From contig NZ_FWWR01000009.1 in NCBI RefSeq assembly GCF_900176115.1, positions 744,001 through 808,000 on the forward strand: 64,000 bases of DNA. The letters are read 5' to 3'. Shown here in pieces: positions 8,773-19,034 of this stretch. This stretch comes from Peptoniphilus asaccharolyticus DSM 20463 (GTDB lineage: Bacteria > Bacillota > Clostridia > Tissierellales > Peptoniphilaceae). Every line of letters begins with the position of its first letter. Positions within the stretch are counted from its first letter, which is position 1. The notes under the pieces were generated by a model. It worked only from the letters and a program-made list of their open reading frames with translations. It had not been told where the DNA came from and ran no database searches. Position numbers and translations under genes: made by a program.

Positions 8773-11169
8773 ATGAAAAATAGAAAACGAGGCATAGGTA
8801 TATCTGGCCTTATTAAAATATTTTTGATACTTTTTTTGATAGTGATGATAAGCTTGGCTACATTCACAGGTGGCTATGTACTTTCCGTGCTAAAAGCCGC
8901 TCCTAAAATAGACCCGAGCAATTACAGATCTTTAATCAACGAAACTTCCGAAGTATATTCAGACGATGGACAACTTGTTGAAACTTTAGTAAGTAGTGAG
9001 TTTTCAGAATATGTCACACTGGATAAAATTCCGGAACATTTACAGAAAGCCGTAATCGCAGTTGAAGACGAAAGATTTTATGAACACAATGGTGTTGACT
9101 TTAAAAGAGTGGTCGGAGCGTTAATCCACGACCTAAAGACACGTTCTTTTGATCAAGGTGCATCTACACTTACAATGCAACTTGCTAAGAATCTATATAC
9201 ATCTTCATCAAAAGATGTAAACAGAAAACTTACAGATATCTTCTATGCTTTTAACATAGAAAGTCATCTTTCAAAAGATCAGATACTTGAAGCATATTTA
9301 AACTCTGCTGGTTTTTCTAAAGGTACAGTTGGAGTTCAAGCAGCTTCTAAAACATTCTTTAACAAAGACGTTTCAGAATTAACTCTTGCAGAATCATCTC
9401 TACTTGCCGGTGTTACAAATAGACCGACTAAGTACTCTCCATATAATAATGCAACTTTGACATTAGAAGATAATATGGAAACTGTACAATTTGTACTTCA
9501 CCCTACGGCAAAAGATAAAGAAAACACAAAAGAAACTATTCAAATCGGACAAGCTCTTTTTGACTTAGGTAGAATTGATAAGTTTGATTTAAATCAAATT
9601 AAAAACAGTGTTTACACACCTATTAAGGCTGAATTCAATCCTGTTTCAAAAGAAAGACAAGAACTTATCTTAGACCTTATGCTAAAACAAGGCTATATAA
9701 CTCAAAATGAGCATGACGAAGCAAAAAATCAAACGATAGAAATCAAAATAGGAACAAGAAGCCAAAAAGGTTTGAGCTCTTTCTTTGTTGATGAAGTAAA
9801 AAGAGAAGTTGTCAGCATTTTAGAATCCCTTGGATATTCAAGCGAAGAAGCACATGCAAAATTATACAATGGTGGTTTTAACATAGTTTCTTCTATGAAC
9901 TTAGATATGCAAAGACATCTTGAAGAAGTAACTTCAAATGCTAAATACTACCCTGGCAACAGAACTGATGACAATGGAATTCCTCAACCACAAGTTTCAG
10001 CCGTGCTTATGGACCAACACAACGGCCAAGTAAAAGCTTTAATCGGCGGACGTGGTATTTCAGGAGGAAAGACACTAAATCGTGCTGACGTACCTCGTCA
10101 ACCTGGTTCATCTATAAAGCCTATCTCAGTCTATATGACAGCTTTAGAAAATGGTTCTACTGCAGCTGATGTATATTTAGATGCTAAGATACCTGCCAAA
10201 GTTCTTGGGACAAGCAGTTGGAGTCCATCAAATGTAGGAAGCTACGCAGGTTGGACAACTATTAGAAATTTAGTTAAACGTTCCTCAAACGTTGGTGCAA
10301 TATTAGTATCAAGAGACATCGGTTCAGATTTAAATGCACACACTAAGACAACTTATTCAAAAGCTGTCGACACAGATAAAGCCTACAAGCTAATAATAGA
10401 TAACTTAAAGAAAATTGGAGTTACTACTGTTATTAGCCCTGAAGATAATCCTAAATACAATGATGCAAATGCAGCTGCTCTTGCACTTGGTGGTATGACA
10501 CACGGAATATCTCCACTTGAAATGGCTGGAGCATATACTCCACTTGCAAACGAAGGAATTTACCAAAAACCTACTTTTGTGAACCAAATTACAAATTCGC
10601 AAGGCGATGTAATTTATAAAAAAGATCCAGTTGGAACTCAAGTAATAAAACCAGGTACAGCTTTTATAATGACAAACATCTTACACGATGTAGTTACTCA
10701 AGGTACCGGTACAAATGCCAACTTCTCTGGAATGTACTTGGCTGGTAAAACTGGTACAACTAACAAACAAAAAGATGCTTGGTTTGTTGGATACTCTCCT
10801 TACTATGTATGTTCAGTTTGGATTGGTAACGACAAAAATGAAAGACTTCCTTTCATGTCTTACGCCGCAGCCACTCTTTGGAAAGGAATTATGAAACCTA
10901 TCCATGAAGACTTGGAAAATAAAGTTCCAGAGCAACCAAATGATGTTGAGAAGAAATATGTAAGAGCTATCGGAAGAAGTGAATACTTCTTAAAAGGAAC
11001 TCAAGCTCATTACACTAACAAACTTGGTTGGTACGAAAATAAAAAAGAAGAAAAGAAAAACGAAGATAAAGACAATAATAACAATAACAACAAGGATAAG
11101 AAGAGCAAATCTAAAGATAAAAGCAAAGACACTGAAAAGACAAAGCGTTCTTCTAAAAACAATGATTAA
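8773..11169 (+). CDS. Bifunctional penicillin-binding protein 1A (glycosyltransferase GT51 / transpeptidase)
   Basis: AAGGAGG sits six bases before the ATG. A single N-terminal membrane anchor (residues ~12-37) is followed by the GT51 domain: AVEDERFYEHNGVD, GASTLTMQLAKNLYT and ILEAYLNSAG. The transpeptidase domain has the SxxK motif at Ser446-Lys449, SSN in KRSSNVGA, and KTGT at 659-662. The C-terminal ~45 residues are a Lys/Asn/Asp-rich low-complexity tail. The enzyme polymerises and cross-links peptidoglycan outside the membrane. It is the only large plus-strand gene in the host block, transcribed away from the Crp/Fnr gene and followed by a strong terminator. Confidence 0.95.
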   Translation: MKNRKRGIGISGLIKIFLILFLIVMISLATFTGGYVLSVLKAAPKIDPSNYRSLINETSEVYSDDGQLVETLVSSEFSEYVTLDKIPEHLQKAVIAVEDERFYEHNGVDFKRVVGALIHDLKTRSFDQGASTLTMQLAKNLYTSSSKDVNRKLTDIFYAFNIESHLSKDQILEAYLNSAGFSKGTVGVQAASKTFFNKDVSELTLAESSLLAGVTNRPTKYSPYNNATLTLEDNMETVQFVLHPTAKDKENTKETIQIGQALFDLGRIDKFDLNQIKNSVYTPIKAEFNPVSKERQELILDLMLKQGYITQNEHDEAKNQTIEIKIGTRSQKGLSSFFVDEVKREVVSILESLGYSSEEAHAKLYNGGFNIVSSMNLDMQRHLEEVTSNAKYYPGNRTDDNGIPQPQVSAVLMDQHNGQVKALIGGRGISGGKTLNRADVPRQPGSSIKPISVYMTALENGSTAADVYLDAKIPAKVLGTSSWSPSNVGSYAGWTTIRNLVKRSSNVGAILVSRDIGSDLNAHTKTTYSKAVDTDKAYKLIIDNLKKIGVTTVISPEDNPKYNDANAAALALGGMTHGISPLEMAGAYTPLANEGIYQKPTFVNQITNSQGDVIYKKDPVGTQVIKPGTAFIMTNILHDVVTQGTGTNANFSGMYLAGKTGTTNKQKDAWFVGYSPYYVCSVWIGNDKNERLPFMSYAAATLWKGIMKPIHEDLENKVPEQPNDVEKKYVRAIGRSEYFLKGTQAHYTNKLGWYENKKEEKKNEDKDNNNNNNKDKKSKSKDKSKDTEKTKRSSKNND

Positions 11170-11173
11170 AATT

Positions 11174-11205
11174 AATAAGTGCTGGAAACAGCACTTATTT
11201 TTATT
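11174..11205 (+). terminator. Rho-independent terminator of the PBP gene
   Basis: An 11-bp stem AATAAGTGCTG/CAGCACTTATT with a GAAA loop (11185-11188) is followed by TTTTATTT. It starts five bases after the stop codon. Confidence 0.9.
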
Positions 11206-11305
11206 TGCAAATTTACTTTTTTAATATCATTTTTAGATCAAAATCTTTTCTACCAATCTTAACTTAAAACCCTAAGACATATACTTAATCAATAAATATT
11301 AGCAT

Positions 11306-11342
11306 AAAAAAATCCTCCCTACTAATTTTAGTAGAGAGGATT
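11306..11342 (-). terminator. Rho-independent terminator of the 338-aa membrane protein gene
   Basis: A 14-bp stem (11329-11342 with 11311-11324, one G-U pair) with a four-base loop is followed on the minus strand by a T run (A run 11306-11310). It lies just after the stop of the minus-strand gene and separates it from the convergent PBP gene. Confidence 0.85.
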
Positions 11343-11346
11343 AATT

Positions 11347-12363
11347 TTAAATTGCTCTTGGAATTATAACCACAATAAGTATTACTGTAAAGAACACTAT
11401 AGTGTAAGCTAAATTTTGTTTTAATTCCTTTGAAGTAAGTTTTAAAGTATCCTTACTCATAAGTCTTGATATACAAGTTGCAATATAGCCTATTATAGGC
11501 ATTATCACAAGCGCTCCTATAGATGTTGCTCCCATATCCAATAATCTATAAAAAGTTAATGTCATAAGCATAGTGAGAAGAATATTTATAGATAAAACAT
11601 TCTTTTTATCTATCCAGATAAGTGCCAATACTAATAGTGTAGAAACTATGAATATAATTCTTGATAGATTATTTAGAATTGATATCCCTGAAAGTTTTGC
11701 ATTATCTTTAAACTCTTCTGCATTAACAGTAAATCCAGAATCTGAGAAAGATATATTTTGTGCATCTGTAACTTTTTGTAAATTAGTAAATTTATCTACT
11801 TTAGCATTTGTTAAAAATACAGATGTTCTTGATACTATATCCTTTTGTCTGTATTTTATATCCATAGGTGTGTAATATAGTGAAAAATTATAATTTTCAA
11901 CCTCTGAATCTAACTTTACTCTAATTTCAGATTTAGCTTGTAATTTTGTTTCTTTAGGATCAAGTGGAAGTTTTAATGACAATTTTTCATTAAACAACAT
12001 ATTGCTTATCTTGTCATAATCTCCTTTTAAATTCGCCACACTATATTTAGCTTCTATAGGAGCTTCGAAGAATATTTGTCTTACTGGAGTTCCTAAAACT
12101 CTAAAACTTGAACCGTCCCCTATGTATGAAAACTCAACATTATATTTTATAAGATTTCCATCATATCCATCAACTGAACTTCTTGAAACTCTAAAATTAG
12201 TTACATCTGAAGGGTTTTGGAATAAAATCCCCTGAAACTCTTTAGCCGAATTCTCATCTTGTTTCCATAAAATATCGGTTGAAAATTGTCTTGTTAATGT
12301 AGATAAAAAAAGAATAACAATAAAAATTCCAAACAGTATTACATTTTTCAACTTTCTGCTCAT
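11347..12363 (-). CDS. Membrane protein of unknown function (338 aa)
   Basis: ATG 12363 is chosen because GGAGG (12369-12373) precedes it; the frame extends four codons further upstream. One N-terminal hydrophobic segment (residues ~5-25) is followed by an extracellular beta-rich region of about 190 residues, then about four membrane segments near the C-terminus (around 220-335). I do not recognise the family. The plan of one anchor, a large outer domain and a membrane bundle suggests an envelope protein. It stands alone between two terminators. Confidence 0.7.
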   Translation of the reverse strand: MSRKLKNVILFGIFIVILFLSTLTRQFSTDILWKQDENSAKEFQGILFQNPSDVTNFRVSRSSVDGYDGNLIKYNVEFSYIGDGSSFRVLGTPVRQIFFEAPIEAKYSVANLKGDYDKISNMLFNEKLSLKLPLDPKETKLQAKSEIRVKLDSEVENYNFSLYYTPMDIKYRQKDIVSRTSVFLTNAKVDKFTNLQKVTDAQNISFSDSGFTVNAEEFKDNAKLSGISILNNLSRIIFIVSTLLVLALIWIDKKNVLSINILLTMLMTLTFYRLLDMGATSIGALVIMPIIGYIATCISRLMSKDTLKLTSKELKQNLAYTIVFFTVILIVVIIPRAI

Positions 12364-12465
12364 TTTGACCTCCATATGTTTGAAGAAAACATTTTTCTAC
12401 TTATTATAATATCACATCACATCAAAATTATAAATTATAAAATTTATCTATATACAACTAAATTA

Positions 12466-12507
12466 AAAATGTAGAGAACCTATTTTATCAATAGATTCCC
12501 TACATTT
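12466..12507 (-). terminator. Hairpin terminator downstream of the purine permease
   Basis: AAATGTAG with CTACATTT pair, with a further imperfect stem inside and a loop near 12485. A-rich sequence on one side and T-rich on the other would let it work in either direction, but on the minus strand it follows the permease stop. Confidence 0.6.
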
Positions 12508-12526
12508 ATTAATCTAATCTAAACTA

Positions 12527-13844
12527 CTAAAAAGCTTTCATCACTATTCTTGCGAAGAATATAATCGCCAATACAAATATAACTGGAGATACTTCTTTTC
12601 TTCTTCCTGAAAGCAATTTCATAACTACATATGACATTATACCAAAGCTAATACCATCTGCTATAGAATATGCAAAAGGCATAAGCACTATTGTCAAGAA
12701 AGCCGGCATAGCTTCTGTAAAGTCACTAAAATCAACTTCTAATATTGGAGACATCATAAATAGACCAACTATTACAAGAGCTGCTGCAGTAGCTTCTCCT
12801 GGTACAACTGAGAATAGAGGGAATAAGAATAATGAAATTGCAAAGAAAAATCCTGAAGATAGTGCTGTAAGACCAGTTCTACCTCCATCTGCAACTCCAC
12901 TTGCTGATTCAACAAAAGTTGTAACTGTACTTGTTCCAAGTAAAGCACCTGCTGTTGTACCAACTGCATCTGCTAAAAGAGCTTTTCCAACGTTTGGAAG
13001 TTCTCCCTTTTCATTTAATAATCCCGCTTTTGTCGCAACACCTGTAAGTGTTCCAAGTGTATCAAATAAATCTACAAATAAGAAAGTAAACATTACAGAG
13101 AACATTTCTAATGTAAAAATATTGTGGAACTCAAGCTTAAAAACTACTGGAGCCATTGATGGTGGTAATGAGAATATTGTATTACCATCAGGTAAGCTTG
13201 ATACGCCTAAAATTAAAGCTAGTACTGTAGAACCAATTATTCCATATAGTAAAGCTCCCCCTAACATTTCTTGCAGTTAAAACTGCCATCAATATAAGAG
13301 CAAAGAAAAATACTGCTGAGTTCTTTGTCATTAGTTCTCCCATTTGAACTATGACACCTTCTCCAGGCTTTACTATACCGGCATTAGTGAACCCTATAAG
13401 GGCTATAAACAATCCAATCCCAACACTAACTGCTTTTTTAAGACCTATTGGAATTGATGTAAAAATAGTTTCCCTGATCTTAAATAAACTCATTAAAATA
13501 AATATTATACCTTCTAAAAATACGGCTGTTAATGCAAATTGCCAACTCTTACCCATACCAAGTACTACTGTGTAGGTAAAGAAGGCGTTAAGTCCCATTC
13601 CTGGGGCAAGAACAAATGGAAGATTTGCATATAATCCCATTATTAAAATTGCTATTAAAGAAGCTATAATTGTTGATGTAAATACAGCTCCCCTGTCCAT
13701 TCCAGCGTCAGAAAGTATACTTGGATTTACTATTAAAATATATGACATGGTCATAAAAGTCGTAAGTCCCGCTAATAATTCTGTCTTGGAATCTGTTCCT
13801 GCTTCTTTTAGATGAAATTTTCTCTCTAAAAAGCCATTTTCCAT
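12527..13844 (-). pseudogene. NCS2/AzgA-type purine permease, frameshifted in a G5 run
   Basis: Two overlapping frames together make one permease of about 438 residues. The N-terminal part (from ATG 13844, AGGAGG site) has the family signature LVNPSILSDAGMDRG-like start and APGMGLNAFFTY; the C-terminal part carries FVDLFDTLGTL. The break is at five G (C run 13257-13261): with four, the frames join as ARNVRGALLYGI, as expected of the family. The protein would be a multi-pass membrane importer of hypoxanthine, guanine or adenine. It lies directly downstream of the pur operon, which fits purine supply. A true mutation would inactivate it; a homopolymer read error is equally possible. Confidence 0.88.
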
Positions 13845-13915
13845 AATAACTTACCTCCTACATATATTAAATTTAAAGAATCATTTTAAAAATGACTCTT
13901 TATTCACATACCTTA

Positions 13916-15343
13916 TTAAACTTTTAAATTAACTTTATATTGTGTATCATAATCCAATATTGAAGAATTTACAATCTCTTTTAAAAATTCTTCTACTTGT
14001 TTTTCACTTCTACCTATAAACTTTTTAGGATTTAAAATATTTTTAATATCATCTTCTGTTATTGCAAAATCTTCATCTTGGACAAGTAGTTCTAATAAAT
14101 TGTTGTCTTTACCTTCGTCCTTGACTCTACTTGCCGCAACCATTGAGTATTGTCTTATCTTTTCGTGAAGTTCTTGTCTGTCTCCACCTCTTTTTACAGC
14201 TTCCATCAAAATATTTTCAGTTGCCATAAAAGGAAGTTCTTGCTCAACGTGTTTTTCTATAACTTTTTCGTGAACCACAAGTCCACTTGTCACGTTTATA
14301 GCTATCTCTAAAATTGCATCAGTTGCCAAGAAACATTCCGGAACAGATAATCTTTTGTTTGCAGAATCATCCAAAGTTCTTTCAAACCATTGAGTTGCTT
14401 CTACCATTGCAGGGTTTTGTGCAATGTTTATAACATATTTTGCAAGAGATGCTATTCTCTCACTTCTCATAGGATTTCTCTTATATGCCATGGCCGAAGA
14501 ACCTATTTGATTTTTTTCAAAAGGTTCTTCAACTTCTTTTAAGTTTTGTAAAAGTCTTAAATCATTTGTCATCTTATGAGCTGACTGTGCTATTTGAGAT
14601 AGTGCTTGTAGAACTTGGAAATCTATTTTTCTGGTGTATGTTTGACCTGAAACATATACTGCTTTTTCAAAACCAAGCGCTTTGACAATTTTAGATTCAA
14701 GCTCTTTTACCTTTTCATGTTCTCCATCAAAAAGTTCTAAGAAAGATGCTTGAGTTCCGGTAGTTCCCTTAACTCCTCTAAGTCTTAAATGATTTATTCT
14801 ATATTCTATCTCTTCTAAATCCATTAAAAAATCTTGAATCCATAAAGTTGCTCTCTTACCTACAGTCACAAGTTGCGCTGGTTGGTAGTGAGTATATCCA
14901 AGAGTTGGAAGAGATTTATACTTATCTGCAAATTCAGAAAGATTCTTTATAAGAACTGCTAATTTATTTGCTATCAACTTTAGAGCATTTTTCATTACGA
15001 TAATGTCTGTATTGTCAGTTACATAACAGCTTGTAGCTCCAAGATGTATTATGCCAGCTGCACTCTTAGCAACCTCTCCGTAAGTCTTTACGTGTGCCAT
15101 TACATCGTGTCTAAGTTCCTTTTCGTACTCAGCTGCCTTGTCAAAATCTATATTGTCTATATTTTCTTCAAGCTCTTTAATTTGATCTAATGTTATATTT
15201 AAACCAAGTTCTCTCTCTGCCTTTGCAAGTTCTGTCCATAAAGTTCTAAATGTTTTAAATTTTTCAATATCAGAAAAGATATAGCTCATTTCTTTACTAG
15301 CATACCTTGTATTCAAAGGACTATTATAAACTTCTCTATTCAT
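13916..15343 (-). CDS. purB: Adenylosuccinate lyase
   Basis: The 475-residue protein has the fumarase/aspartase superfamily signature GSSAMAYKRNPMRSE near residue 290 and the HLGATSCYVTDNTD region near 100. It cleaves SAICAR to AICAR and adenylosuccinate to AMP in the cytoplasm. Its ATG shares one base with the purL stop, so it is coupled as the last of four purine biosynthesis genes before the permease. An imperfect hairpin at about 13871-13900 may be a weak terminator. Confidence 0.95.
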   Translation of the reverse strand: MNREVYNSPLNTRYASKEMSYIFSDIEKFKTFRTLWTELAKAERELGLNITLDQIKELEENIDNIDFDKAAEYEKELRHDVMAHVKTYGEVAKSAAGIIHLGATSCYVTDNTDIIVMKNALKLIANKLAVLIKNLSEFADKYKSLPTLGYTHYQPAQLVTVGKRATLWIQDFLMDLEEIEYRINHLRLRGVKGTTGTQASFLELFDGEHEKVKELESKIVKALGFEKAVYVSGQTYTRKIDFQVLQALSQIAQSAHKMTNDLRLLQNLKEVEEPFEKNQIGSSAMAYKRNPMRSERIASLAKYVINIAQNPAMVEATQWFERTLDDSANKRLSVPECFLATDAILEIAINVTSGLVVHEKVIEKHVEQELPFMATENILMEAVKRGGDRQELHEKIRQYSMVAASRVKDEGKDNNLLELLVQDEDFAITEDDIKNILNPKKFIGRSEKQVEEFLKEIVNSSILDYDTQYKVNLKV

Positions 15344-18300
15344 TATCTCTCCTTAAAATATTCAACTCCAGATTTGAATATATTTTGATACTCTATACCT
15401 TCTATATTTTTATACAAACCATTGTCAACTCTTTCAGAGTGTCCCATCTTACCTAATATCTTACCATCTTTTGAAATCACAGCTTCTATATTATTCACTG
15501 AACCGTTAGGGCAATCTTCATACACTGCCACAACTTGTTCATTTTCAAATAGTGATTTTATAGTTTCTTCTGTTCCTATAAATCTACCTTCTCCGTGTGA
15601 TATTGGAACTTTGTAAGATTTAGTTTCATCTAAATATGTCAACCAAGGTGAGTTAGTAGTCAACAGCTTTGTATCTACTAAACTAGCTATATGTCTACCA
15701 ACTGTGTTAAATGTAAGTGTTGGGTCGTCTTCTCTTAGCTCTTTAATCTTTCCATAAGGTAGTAGTCCTGTCTTTATAAGTGCTTGGAATCCATTACATA
15801 TTCCAAGGATAAGACCATCATTTTCTTCAAGCATATACTCTATAGCTTCTTTTACCTTTGGAGATCTGATTACATTAGCTATAAATTTTCCAGATCCGTC
15901 CGGTTCATCTCCCATTGAGAATCCTCCAGGTATCGCTAAGATTTGAGAGTTTATAATCAACTTAGCAAACTCTTCTATAGACTCTGTAATCTCTTCTGTA
16001 GTTCTATTTCTGAATAATAGTATATCTACTTCAGCACCTTCTTTTTCAAAGGCCTTTTTAGTGTCCCATTCACTGTTGGTTCCGGGGAAAGCTGGTATTA
16101 CAACTCTAACTGTATCTACTGGTTTGGTTGATTTTAATCTTCTTGGTTCAGATTTTTTATTTTCAATTTTATTGTCTAAAGATATACTATCTTTTCCTTT
16201 AAATATCTTATCTAATGTATGGATATAGCTTTCTTCAAGTTCAGCCTCTTCAAGTTTAACTCCATTTACAATTATATCTTCAGCAAACTTTCCTATATTC
16301 TTAATAAAATCTCTATCTTCTTTATATTCAACTATAAAGCTACCATATCTTGGTGAATATAAATCTTCAAGTTCTATATTAAATCCTGTTTTATAGATAG
16401 CTTGTTCATATATTTGAGGAAGAGTTCCCTTTGCTGTTATAGCACTTATAGCTACTATATTTTTAGCCAATATATCTCTGTGAATATTTTCAAAGTTTTC
16501 TTTTAGTTTTTGTAAATCTAATTTTCCATTTTCGTCATATTCAACTTCGACTAATCCCAATTTACCCATCTTTTTAAATTCAGGCGATACAATATCATCT
16601 ACATCTGCTGTTGATACCGCAAATGAAATTAGTGTAGGAGGTACATTTATATTTTCAAAAGTACCACTCATTGAATCCTTACCACCTATTGGAGGTGCTT
16701 CGAAAAATGCTGAACTTTCAAGAGCTCCAATTAAAGCTTTAAGTGGTTTTGACCAAGATTCTTCTGAACCAAGTCTCTCGAAAAATTCTTGGAAAGAAAG
16801 TCTAATGTTTTCAAGCGAACTACCTGTAGCAATTAATTTTGCAATTGATTCAATTACTGCGTAGTATCCACCTAAGTATTGAGATTCTTCTAATAGTTTA
16901 GGATTACACCCGTAACTCATAAGAGATGCTGTCTTTACATCACCATCAAATGACGGAATTTTAGCTGTCATAGCTTGGATAGGAACAGTTTGATTTACCC
17001 CACCGAGAGGAGAAAGCACTGTCGCTCTTCCAACTGATTGGTCAAATAGCTCTATTAAATTTTTCTTTGAAGTTATATTCAAATCTTTTAAGTATTCTTT
17101 TAAATGCTTAGGGTCTTTGTCCTCAACTCTTAAAGATAATGGAATGCTTTCAGACTCAACTACAACTTTTTGACTTCTGTCCGCTCCTGTTGAATTTATA
17201 AACTCATAGCTCATATCAGCTATAGTTTGCTCACCATACAACATTACCATTCTGCCGTTGTCAGTTACTGTGGCAACATGTGTAGTTTCCAAGTTTTCCT
17301 CTTCAGCTAATTTTACAAAAGCTTCCTTGTCTTCCGGAGCAACTACCACAGCCATTCTCTCTTGAGATTCTGATATTGCTATTTCTCTTGGCTTTAATCC
17401 ATCATATTTCAAAGGAACTCTATCTAAGTATATTTCTATGCTGTCTGCCAATTCCCCAATAGCAACGCTCACTCCACCTGCTCCAAAGTCATTACACTTC
17501 TTAATTAGCTCAGCAGCTTCTCTTCTTCTAAATAGTCTTTGAATTTTTCTTTCTTCAGGTGCATTTCCCTTTTGTACTTGAGCAGACTCTGTCTTTATAG
17601 AAGAAACCACGTGAGATTTAGAAGAACCTGTCGCTCCACCTATTCCATCTCTTCCTGTCTTTCCTCCAAGAAGAATAACTATGTCTCCATCAACCGGCTC
17701 TATTCTCTTTACATTCTCTAAAGGTGTAGCTGCTATAACAGCTCCCGCTTCTAGTCTCTTAGCAACGTAGCCAGGGTGATACATTTCATCCACATACCCT
17801 GTAGCAAGACCTATTTGATTTCCATAAGAAGAATATCCTTTAGCGGCTTCAGTTGTTATTTTCTTTTGAGGTAATTTACCCTCTAAAGTATCTTTTATAG
17901 ATGTAAAAGGATCTGCTGCCCCACTTATTCTCATAGCTTGGTATACGAATGCTCTTCCACTCAATGGATCTCTTATAGCTCCACCAAGACAAGTGCTAGC
18001 TCCCCCTATAGGTTCAATTTCTGTAGGGTGGTTGTGAGTTTCATTCTTGAACATCAATAGATAATCTCTAAGTTCTTCTTTTCCATCAACGTCCACTTTA
18101 ACTTTTATCTTTACAGAACAAGCATTTATTTCAGAACTAACTTCTAAATCTTCAAGCTTTCCATTCTTTCTCAAATATTTTGCCAAGATAGTTCCAAAAC
18201 TCATTAAGCTTATAGGTTTTGTTATGTTTAATTCTTCTCTTAATTTTAAATAGTATTCAAAAGAATTTTTTATTTCTCTATCAAGTGCAGTCTTTTCTTC

Positions 18301-19020
18301 AAACTCGATTTCAAGACCTGTGTTAAAAGTTGTGTGTCTACAGTGGTCAGACCAGTAAGTATCTATAATTGACACTTCTGTTTCATTTGGATTTCTGTTT
18401 TCGCTCTTGAAATAATCTTGTAAAACTTTTAAATCTTCTAAACTCATAGCTAAATTTTTATCTTTTAAAAACTCATCTAATTCAGTTTCAGAATAATTTA
18501 TAAATCCATCGTATACTATATTCTCTACATTAGAATCTAAAGTTTGACCAAGTAGTTGAGACTTGTCTTCTAATTCAACACTTTCAGAGTCCACTGGATT
18601 TACAAGTAGATTTTCAATCTTCTTAAGTTCTTCTGCTTCAACCCCTGTAAATTTATAAACTTTAGAAACTTTAGCCACTATCTTCTTGTCTGTAAATAGG
18701 GCTATAGTATCTAATAAACCTTGCTCTCTTTGGTCGAATTGACCTGGAAGATAAGAAACTCTAATCACATTTTCAAAACCATCTTCAAGTTTCTTAACTT
18801 CTTCGCCAAAATAGATTTCATCTACAGGTTTTTCTGAAAGAATTGTATATAGTATAGAGTCTAAAGTTTCATTATCTATCACTAAATCATACCTTCTGTA
18901 TGTTCTCAATCCACCAATGTCTATATTTAGAGAATTTTTAATTTCTTTTTTTAGGTCCTCAGACTCATAATCAAATTCTTCTTTTTTCCTGACATAAATT
19001 ATTTTTATATCTTCATTCAT
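15343..19020 (-). CDS. purL: Phosphoribosylformylglycinamidine synthase, single-chain form
   Basis: At 1225 residues this is the fused synthetase plus glutaminase, as in clostridia, rather than the split PurS/PurQ/PurL of Bacillus. The synthetase part shows DTYWSDHCRHTTF near residue 225, FKNETHNHPTEIEPIGGASTC-type ATP/FGAR-binding motifs and GGKDSMSG. The C-terminal class I glutaminase has the nucleophile Cys in LGICNGFQAL and the His of SHGEGRF. It converts FGAR and glutamine to FGAM. It sits 14 bases after purF. Confidence 0.96.
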   Translation of the reverse strand: MNEDIKIIYVRKKEEFDYESEDLKKEIKNSLNIDIGGLRTYRRYDLVIDNETLDSILYTILSEKPVDEIYFGEEVKKLEDGFENVIRVSYLPGQFDQREQGLLDTIALFTDKKIVAKVSKVYKFTGVEAEELKKIENLLVNPVDSESVELEDKSQLLGQTLDSNVENIVYDGFINYSETELDEFLKDKNLAMSLEDLKVLQDYFKSENRNPNETEVSIIDTYWSDHCRHTTFNTGLEIEFEEKTALDREIKNSFEYYLKLREELNITKPISLMSFGTILAKYLRKNGKLEDLEVSSEINACSVKIKVKVDVDGKEELRDYLLMFKNETHNHPTEIEPIGGASTCLGGAIRDPLSGRAFVYQAMRISGAADPFTSIKDTLEGKLPQKKITTEAAKGYSSYGNQIGLATGYVDEMYHPGYVAKRLEAGAVIAATPLENVKRIEPVDGDIVILLGGKTGRDGIGGATGSSKSHVVSSIKTESAQVQKGNAPEERKIQRLFRRREAAELIKKCNDFGAGGVSVAIGELADSIEIYLDRVPLKYDGLKPREIAISESQERMAVVVAPEDKEAFVKLAEEENLETTHVATVTDNGRMVMLYGEQTIADMSYEFINSTGADRSQKVVVESESIPLSLRVEDKDPKHLKEYLKDLNITSKKNLIELFDQSVGRATVLSPLGGVNQTVPIQAMTAKIPSFDGDVKTASLMSYGCNPKLLEESQYLGGYYAVIESIAKLIATGSSLENIRLSFQEFFERLGSEESWSKPLKALIGALESSAFFEAPPIGGKDSMSGTFENINVPPTLISFAVSTADVDDIVSPEFKKMGKLGLVEVEYDENGKLDLQKLKENFENIHRDILAKNIVAISAITAKGTLPQIYEQAIYKTGFNIELEDLYSPRYGSFIVEYKEDRDFIKNIGKFAEDIIVNGVKLEEAELEESYIHTLDKIFKGKDSISLDNKIENKKSEPRRLKSTKPVDTVRVVIPAFPGTNSEWDTKKAFEKEGAEVDILLFRNRTTEEITESIEEFAKLIINSQILAIPGGFSMGDEPDGSGKFIANVIRSPKVKEAIEYMLEENDGLILGICNGFQALIKTGLLPYGKIKELREDDPTLTFNTVGRHIASLVDTKLLTTNSPWLTYLDETKSYKVPISHGEGRFIGTEETIKSLFENEQVVAVYEDCPNGSVNNIEAVISKDGKILGKMGHSERVDNGLYKNIEGIEYQNIFKSGVEYFKER

Positions 19021-19034
19021 GATTTATATCCTCC

